Part shown: positions 17,088 to 21,576 of the stretch, piece after piece
How the letters are laid out: each line of letters starts with the position of its first letter
How positions within the stretch are numbered: position 1 is the stretch's first letter
Translations under genes and position numbers: made by a program
The notes under the pieces: model-generated
Told to the model about the DNA's origin: nothing
The model's database searches: none
The model's input: only the letters and a program-made list of their open reading frames with translations
Assembly: GCA_004144935.1 (NCBI GenBank)
Contig: SDZP01000015.1
Location: forward strand, 1-21,576
Source of the DNA: Caulobacteraceae bacterium
GTDB lineage: Bacteria > Pseudomonadota > Alphaproteobacteria > Caulobacterales > Caulobacteraceae
Direction of reading: 5' to 3'
DNA length: 21,576 nucleotides

Positions 17088-18203
17088 ATGGGGACACCAG
17101 ACCGCCCACCCGAGACCCGCTCCGTGCAGATCGACATCGTCCGTCCCGAAGACCTGACGCCTGCCCAGGTGGACCGCTGGGCCGCGCTGCAGTCGGCGCA
17201 TCCGGACTGGCACAGCCCCTTCCTGTCGCCCTGGTGGGCGCGGTCGGTGGCCAGGGCGCAGGGCGACAAGGCCAATGTGAAGGTCGCGGTGCTGAGCGAT
17301 GGCGGCGAGCCGGTCGGCTTCATGGCCGCCAAGGTGGGGCCGATGACGGCCATGCCGGTCGGGGCGCCGATGTGCGACTACCAGGGCATGGTCACTGCGC
17401 CCGGCGTGCGGTTCGATCCGGTCAAGGTGGTCGAGGCGCTCGGCGTCGGGCGGCTGGATTTCTCCCACATGCTCGGCTGCCAGGCGGACTTCGCGGTGAC
17501 CTTCAAGGGAACCCAGCCCAGCTTCGCCATCGACATGCCGGACGGCTACGACGCCTATGCCCAGGCCCGCCGTGAGGCCGGGTCGGGCATTCTCAAGGAT
17601 TGCGACAAGAAGCGCCGCAAGCTGGAGCGCGAGGCCGGGGCCCCGGTATTCGCCGCCTTTTCGCGCAGCAAGGCCGATTTCGACCAGCTGCTGGCCTGGA
17701 AGAGCCAGCAATGGAAGGCGACCGGCCAGACCGACGTGCTGGGCGCCCGCTGGACCAGCCGGCTGGTCCGCGACCTGTTCCAGAGCCGCGATCCGGAATA
17801 CGGCGGCATCCTCTTCACCCTGCATGTCGGCGACAGGCTGGCGGCGGCGCAGTTCAACCTGCGGGCCCACGGGACGATCAACAGCTGGCTGATCGGCCAC
17901 GACCCGGCCTTCGAGCGCTGGTCGCCCGGCATGATCCTGTTCCAGGACATCCTGCGCTGGATGAACGACACCCCCTACCGGCGGCTGGATCTGGGAGCCG
18001 GCGACTACCGCTTCAAGCGGGAGTTCTCCAACGTCATCACCCCGGTCAGCCACGGTTTTGTCGGGGCCGCCTCGCCGGTCGCCCTGGTCCGCCAGGCGGC
18101 CTACGCCCTGCGCAGCGCCGCCGAGGCCCTGCCGCTCGGACCGGTGTCTGAACTGCCGGGCAAGGCCATGCGGCGGCTTGACCTGATCCGTGGATTGCGG
18201 TGA
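17088..18203 (+). CDS. FemAB/CelD-type GNAT acetyltransferase, HfsK-like
   Basis: Cytoplasmic acyltransferase-fold protein, 371 aa, of the GNAT_6 / FemAB / CelD group that modifies cell-surface polysaccharide precursors. Features seen: a front domain with PFLSPWWARSVARAQGD and VAVLSDGGEPVGFMAAK, a middle with CDKKRRKLEREAG, and an acetyltransferase core LFTLHVGDRLAAAQFNLRAHGTINSWLIGHDPAFERWSPGMIL. It ends with RRLDLGAGDYRFKREFSN, the usual close of the family. In Caulobacter the family member HfsK affects holdfast cohesion and responds to cyclic di-GMP; this gene may be its counterpart, but that rests on general resemblance. The ATG at 17088 has no clear ribosome site; a GTG at 17124 would remove 12 residues. 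It is divergent from the RTX gene and 31 bp before ilvA. Confidence 0.82.
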   Translation: MGTPDRPPETRSVQIDIVRPEDLTPAQVDRWAALQSAHPDWHSPFLSPWWARSVARAQGDKANVKVAVLSDGGEPVGFMAAKVGPMTAMPVGAPMCDYQGMVTAPGVRFDPVKVVEALGVGRLDFSHMLGCQADFAVTFKGTQPSFAIDMPDGYDAYAQARREAGSGILKDCDKKRRKLEREAGAPVFAAFSRSKADFDQLLAWKSQQWKATGQTDVLGARWTSRLVRDLFQSRDPEYGGILFTLHVGDRLAAAQFNLRAHGTINSWLIGHDPAFERWSPGMILFQDILRWMNDTPYRRLDLGAGDYRFKREFSNVITPVSHGFVGAASPVALVRQAAYALRSAAEALPLGPVSELPGKAMRRLDLIRGLR

Positions 18204-18234
18204 AGCCTCCGGCTTCGTTAATCCCCCGGTTCCA

Positions 18235-19437
18235 ATGACCCTGCACATCGACGACATCCGCGCCGCGGCCGCCCGGCTGGCCGGCCATATCGAGCGCACG
18301 CCCTGCCGCTATTCGAAGACGCTGTCGGAGATCACCGGGGCGCAGGTCTGGGTGAAGTTCGAGAACCTGCAGTTCACGGCCGCCTACAAGGAGCGCGGGG
18401 CGCTCAACAAGCTCATGTTGATGAGCGAGGCCGACAGGGCCCGGGGCGTCATCGCCGCCAGCGCCGGCAACCATGCCCAGGGTCTGGCCTACCACGCCAC
18501 CCGGCTGGGCGTGCCCTCGACCATCGTCATGCCCAAGGGCACCCCGTTCGTGAAGGTCGAGCACACCCGCGCCCACGGGGCCAATGTCGTCATCGAGGGC
18601 GAGAGCTACGACGACGCCTACGCCCACGCCATGAAGCTGAAGGACGAGCGGGGCCTGACCTTCGTGCACCCCTTCAACGACCTGGAGGTGATGGCCGGCC
18701 AGGGCACCATCGCGCTCGAGATGCTGGAGGACGTCCCCGATCTTGAAATCCTGCCGGTGCCGATCGGCGGCGGCGGGCTGATCAGCGGCGTGGCCACGGC
18801 CGCCAAGGCGATCAACCCGGACATCCGCATCATCGGCTGCGAGCCGGCGATGTACCCCAGCTTCACCAACAAGATGCGCGGCCTGAACGGCCAGTCGGGC
18901 GGCCAGACCATCGCCGAGGGCATCGCCGTCAAGCAGGTGGGCGACATCACCTATTCGGTGGCCCGGCCGCTGGTCGAGGACGTGCTCTTGCTGGAAGAGC
19001 CGTTCATCGAGCGGGCCGTCGCCCTCTATTGCAACGTCGAGAAGACGGTGGCCGAGGGCGCCGGCGCCGCCTCGCTGGCGGCGCTGCTGGCCTATCCCGA
19101 ACGCTTCCGGGGCAAGAAGTGCGGCCTGATCCTCTGCGGCGGCAACATCGACACCCGCCTGCTGGCATCCGTGCTGACCCGCGAGCTGGTGCGGGCCCAG
19201 CGGATCATCAGCCTGCGCATCGTCGGCGACGACCGGCCGGGCCTGCTGGCGACGGTGAGCCGGGTGATCGGCGAGATGGGCGGCAACATCATCGAGGTGG
19301 CCCACAACCGCCTGGCCCTCGACGTGCCGGCCAAGGGCGCGGAGTTCGACCTGATGATCGAAACCCGCGACGCCCAGCACACCCAGGAGATCATGGACGC
19401 CCTGCGCGAGAGCGGTTACCCGCCGCGGGTGGTTTGA
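18235..19437 (+). CDS. ilvA: threonine ammonia-lyase with ACT domain
   Basis: PLP enzyme converting threonine to 2-oxobutanoate and ammonia, the first step toward isoleucine. The product is 400 aa from the ATG at 18235, which gives the family start MTLHIDDIRAAAARLAGHIERTP. Lys52 in AAYKERGALNK is the cofactor lysine (family S/YFKxRGA). SAGNHAQGLAYHA and the glycine loop PIGGGGLISG bind substrate and PLP phosphate. EGAGAASLAALL and CGGNID are also in place. The last 75 residues (RIISLRIVGDDRPGLLATVSRVIGEMGGNIIEV onward) form one ACT domain, as in the shorter 400-residue class, rather than the double regulatory domain of E. coli IlvA. Feedback control by isoleucine is possible but cannot be read from the sequence. 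No ribosome site is visible; it may be co-transcribed with the acetyltransferase gene. Confidence 0.95.
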   Translation: MTLHIDDIRAAAARLAGHIERTPCRYSKTLSEITGAQVWVKFENLQFTAAYKERGALNKLMLMSEADRARGVIAASAGNHAQGLAYHATRLGVPSTIVMPKGTPFVKVEHTRAHGANVVIEGESYDDAYAHAMKLKDERGLTFVHPFNDLEVMAGQGTIALEMLEDVPDLEILPVPIGGGGLISGVATAAKAINPDIRIIGCEPAMYPSFTNKMRGLNGQSGGQTIAEGIAVKQVGDITYSVARPLVEDVLLLEEPFIERAVALYCNVEKTVAEGAGAASLAALLAYPERFRGKKCGLILCGGNIDTRLLASVLTRELVRAQRIISLRIVGDDRPGLLATVSRVIGEMGGNIIEVAHNRLALDVPAKGAEFDLMIETRDAQHTQEIMDALRESGYPPRVV

Positions 19438-19442
19438 CGCTG

Positions 19443-19607
19443 GTTCCTCCCCCATCGGCGGAGGGGGACCGCGCGCGAATACGCGAGGCGTGGCGGGGGT
19501 CCGCACCGCCAGTGCAGCTTCAAACAGGTTTACCCGCCGACTTGAGCGGTGACCCCCTCCGTCAGTCGCCTATCGGCGCCTGCCGCCTTCCCTGATGGGG
19601 GAGGAAC
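19443..19607. repeat. palindromic intergenic repeat (REP-like)
   Basis: GTTCCTCCCCCATC (19443-19456) is the exact reverse complement of 19594-19607, a perfect 14-bp inverted repeat bounding a 165-bp unit. A second inner pair is CGGAGGGGG (19459-19467) with CCCCCTCCG (19553-19561). The unit lies between ilvA and the first FKBP gene. It shares GGAGGGGGACCGCG with the right edge of the window (21528-21541), so it is one copy of a family. No transposase is encoded within it. Confidence 0.75.
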
Positions 19608-19660
19608 TCGACGGCTCCAGCGAAACCCGCTACTCGCCGCTGACCACAGCGAGATACTCC

Positions 19661-20155
19661 ATGCGCCTGATCCCCCTTATCCTCGTCGCCGTCGCGGCCC
19701 TGTCCCTGACCGGCTGCGACAACGAGCGGCTGGCCCGGAAGAACGCGGTCGAGGGCGAGACCTTCATGAAGGAGAACGCCACCGCCCAGGGCATCCAGCT
19801 GCTCAAGGACGGGGTGCAGTACCGGGTGATCGCCTCGGGCCCGCCCGGTGGCGTCAAGCCGGTCAAGGGCGACGAGATCAAGGTCCATTACGAGGGCAAG
19901 CTGCTCAGCGGCGAGGTCTTCGACTCCAGCTTCGATCGCGGGGCCCCGGCCATCATGCCGCTGGAGCGGCTGATTCCGGCCTGGATGGAAGTCATTCCGA
20001 TGATGCGGCCGGGGGACGAGTGGGTGATCTACGTGCCGCCGGAAGTCGGCTACGGCAAGGAGGGCGCGGGCAGCATTCCGCCCAACGCCGTGCTGGTCTT
20101 CCGCATCAAGCTGCTGGGCGTGCTGCCGGCGCGCGGCAATTCGGCGATGGGCTGA
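19661..20155 (+). CDS. FKBP-type prolyl isomerase, lipoprotein
   Basis: Peptidyl-prolyl cis-trans isomerase that would act on folding proteins in the periplasm. The ATG at 19661 gives MRLIPLILVAVAALSLTGC, a lipoprotein signal with lipobox LTGC and lipidated Cys19; 164 aa in total. The earlier start at 19595 lies inside the palindromic repeat and is not credible. A short helical lead (about 20-60) resembles the FkpA/Mip front part in miniature. The FKBP domain is at about 65-160: VHYEGKLLSGEVFDSS, AWMEVIPMMRPGD with the core Trp, PPEVGYGKEGAGSIPPNAVLVFRIKLL. It lies six bases before a second FKBP gene, so the two are surely co-transcribed. Substrates are unknown. Confidence 0.92.
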   Translation: MRLIPLILVAVAALSLTGCDNERLARKNAVEGETFMKENATAQGIQLLKDGVQYRVIASGPPGGVKPVKGDEIKVHYEGKLLSGEVFDSSFDRGAPAIMPLERLIPAWMEVIPMMRPGDEWVIYVPPEVGYGKEGAGSIPPNAVLVFRIKLLGVLPARGNSAMG

Positions 20156-20161
20156 GGCGGC

Positions 20162-20596
20162 ATGATCGGCCTTCTCCTCGCCGGCCTGCTGGCCGCGGCC
20201 CCGACCGACGGTTTCCTGGAGCGCAACGCCGGTCGTCCTGGCGTCCACCTGCTGCCCAGCGGCGTCCAGTACCGGGTGCTGGAAGCCGCTCCGAAAGGCG
20301 CGGCCGCGCCGTCGGTCGATGACCGGGTCACCGTCCATTACGAGGGACGCTTCCTGACCGGCGGGGTGTTCGACAGCAGCCTGGCGCGCGGCGAGCCCGC
20401 GACCTTCCCGTTGAAGGGGCTGATCCGCTGCTGGGTCGAGGTGCTGCCGAAGATGCGGGTCGGCGACGACTGGACGGTCTTCTGCCCGTCCGACACCGCC
20501 TACGGGCCCGTGGGCGCCGGCGACGACATTCCCCCCAACACCGTGCTCGCCTTCCGGATCAAGCTCCTGGCCATCGCCCCCGCCAAGGCGCCCTAG
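20162..20596 (+). CDS. FKBP-type prolyl isomerase, second tandem copy
   Basis: A 144-aa FKBP-domain protein translated just after the lipoprotein FKBP, with GAGG five bases before its ATG. It starts with a short hydrophobic signal-like stretch (MIGLLLAGLLAAAPTDG) but lacks a lipobox, so it would be soluble in the periplasm. Domain motifs are VQYRVLEAAPKG, VTVHYEGRFLTGGVFDSSLARGEP, CWVEVLPKMRVGDDW, DTAYGPVGAGDDIPPNTVLAFRIKLLAI. Most active-site positions are kept; the aromatic core has Trp after an unusual Cys. The neighbouring copies are clearly related but diverged, so the duplication is not recent. Its TAG stop overlaps the purU stop on the other strand. Confidence 0.9.
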   Translation: MIGLLLAGLLAAAPTDGFLERNAGRPGVHLLPSGVQYRVLEAAPKGAAAPSVDDRVTVHYEGRFLTGGVFDSSLARGEPATFPLKGLIRCWVEVLPKMRVGDDWTVFCPSDTAYGPVGAGDDIPPNTVLAFRIKLLAIAPAKAP

Positions 20597-21450
20597 TCGG
20601 TAAACACCACCGTCTTGCGGCCGTTGAGCAGCACCCGATCCTCGAGCCGCCAGCGCAGGGCCCGGGCCAGCACCCGGCGTTCGATGTCGCGGCCCTTGCG
20701 GACCAGGTCCTCGGGGGTGTCGCGATGGCTGATGCGCTCGACGTCCTGTTCGATGATCGGACCCTCGTCGAGGTCGCCGGTGACGTAGTGGGCGGAGGCC
20801 CCGATCACCTTCACCCCGCGCGCATGCGCCTGGTGATAGGGCTTGGCCCCCTTGAAGCCCGGCAGGAAGCTGTGGTGGATGTTGATGCAGCGGCCTTCCA
20901 GCTTCGCCGCCAAGCCGTCTGACAGGATCTGCATGTAGCGGGCGAGGACGACGATGTCGGTCCTGGTCTCGCGGATCAGGGACCAGAGCTGGCCCTCCTG
21001 CTCGAGCTTGGTGTCCTTGCTGACCGGCAGGTGATGGAAGGGCAGGCCCTTGATGTCGGTGTGCTGGAAGGTCTCGGCGCCGTGGTTGGAGACCACCGCG
21101 CTGATCTCCATCGGCAGTTCGTCGATCCGCCAGCGGTAGAGCAGGTCGGCGAGGCAGTGGTCGGTCTTGCTGGCCAGGATCATCACCCGGTAGCGCTGGG
21201 ACGGGTCGCGCAGGGTCCAGCGCATGGCGAAGCCGTCGCCGATGGCGGTGAAGGCCTCCCGCAGGGCTTCAGCCGAGGCGCCGTCGGGATCGAACACCAC
21301 CCGCATGAAGAAGGCGCCGGTCTCGGCGTCGTCGTACTGCTGGGCGTCGAGGATGTTGCAGTCGCGGTCCGCCAGGAAGGTCGAGACGGCGGCGACGATG
21401 CCCCGGCGGTCGGGGCAGGCGAGGGTGAGGATCAGGGACGGGGCGGTCAT
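20593..21450 (-). CDS. purU: formyltetrahydrofolate deformylase PurU
   Basis: Hydrolyses 10-formyltetrahydrofolate to formate and tetrahydrofolate, balancing one-carbon pools and, in E. coli, supplying formate to PurT. The product is 285 aa, the usual size. The ATG at 21450 gives MTAPSLILTLACPDRRGIVAAVSTFL, the expected ACT domain start (about 5-80); longer frames run into the right-edge repeat. The catalytic formyl-transferase-type domain holds the triad Asn190 (INIHHSFLP), His221 (GASAHYV) and Asp228 (LDEGP), in line with E. coli Asp225. KGAKPYHQAHARGVKVIG and ERISHRDTPEDLVRKGRDIERRVLARA are intact. No ribosome site is obvious, so a leaderless message is possible. It is convergent with the tandem FKBP genes. 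Confidence 0.95.
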   Translation of the reverse strand: MTAPSLILTLACPDRRGIVAAVSTFLADRDCNILDAQQYDDAETGAFFMRVVFDPDGASAEALREAFTAIGDGFAMRWTLRDPSQRYRVMILASKTDHCLADLLYRWRIDELPMEISAVVSNHGAETFQHTDIKGLPFHHLPVSKDTKLEQEGQLWSLIRETRTDIVVLARYMQILSDGLAAKLEGRCINIHHSFLPGFKGAKPYHQAHARGVKVIGASAHYVTGDLDEGPIIEQDVERISHRDTPEDLVRKGRDIERRVLARALRWRLEDRVLLNGRKTVVFTD

Positions 21451-21490
21451 GGGGTCTGGCGGGTAGCGGTCGGCCGCAGCGGGCGCAAGG

Positions 21491-21576
21491 GGCTCCATCC
21501 TCACCCGTAGGCCGAAGGCCGTATGGGGGAGGGGGACCGCGAAGCGGTGGAGGGGGCGAGTGCCGTGCGCCAACGG
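21491..21576. repeat. palindromic intergenic repeat, cut by window edge
   Basis: Two small hairpins with GAA loops: GGCC-GAA-GGCC (21510-21520) and ACCGC-GAA-GCGGT (21536-21548). The flanks of the first pair imperfectly (CCTCACCCGTAGGCC against GGCCGTATGGGGGAGG). It carries GGAGGGGGACCGCG at 21528-21541, identical to part of the repeat at 19443-19607. It lies just upstream of purU and may extend past the window. Confidence 0.7.

Noticed and set aside
16965..18299. N-terminal extension of the RTX frame by over 400 codons
   Set aside because: The extension runs antisense through the HfsK-like gene and shows no protein-like features; ATG at 16964 has a good ribosome site.

Overview
The window is GC-rich, densely coded chromosomal DNA from an alphaproteobacterium. 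Caulobacterales (Caulobacter / Phenylobacterium-like) is the best guess. The grounds are the gene content (intracellular PHB depolymerase, ECF11-type sigma with a ChrR-like cupin, an HfsK-like acetyltransferase), a CtrA-like box before ftsK, and GC-rich palindromic intergenic repeats. The genus cannot be fixed by reading alone. I see no phage, IS, integron, tRNA, rRNA or CRISPR, and I read this as ordinary core and semi-core chromosome.

Left part (1-5026, mostly minus strand): a non-coding left edge with a minus-strand intrinsic terminator, then lolA and ftsK (a gene order shared by many proteobacteria). Next comes a structured intergenic region of about 240 bp, then a ChrR-like cupin protein and, upstream of it, an ECF sigma factor. 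The cupin protein keeps its metal ligands but has lost the zinc-binding anti-sigma cysteines.

Middle (5096-8466): a cysteine-type intracellular polyhydroxybutyrate depolymerase and a YgjP-type zinc metallopeptidase on plus; a ThiE/TenI-fold protein on minus; and the PLP-homeostasis protein YggS on plus. The 5' ends of the last two overlap head to head.

8482-14479 (minus): a two-gene ABC system with an ATPase and a very large permease fused to a periplasmic M1-type peptidase domain, preceded by a CPA1 sodium/proton antiporter.

14541-18203: a large predicted type I-secreted protein (seven FG-GAP blades, then 18 RTX nonapeptides) divergent from a FemAB/CelD-type acetyltransferase resembling the holdfast factor HfsK. 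This is the most surface-related part of the window.

Right part (18235-21576): threonine ammonia-lyase with an ACT domain, a palindromic repeat, two tandem FKBP prolyl isomerases (one a lipoprotein), and convergent formyltetrahydrofolate deformylase (purU) sharing a CTAG stop overlap with the second FKBP. A second repeat copy lies at the right edge.

Nothing here is clearly a new defence or mobile system. The best leads are the permease-M1 peptidase fusion, the propeller-RTX protein beside the HfsK-like gene, and the ChrR homologue without a zinc anti-sigma motif.
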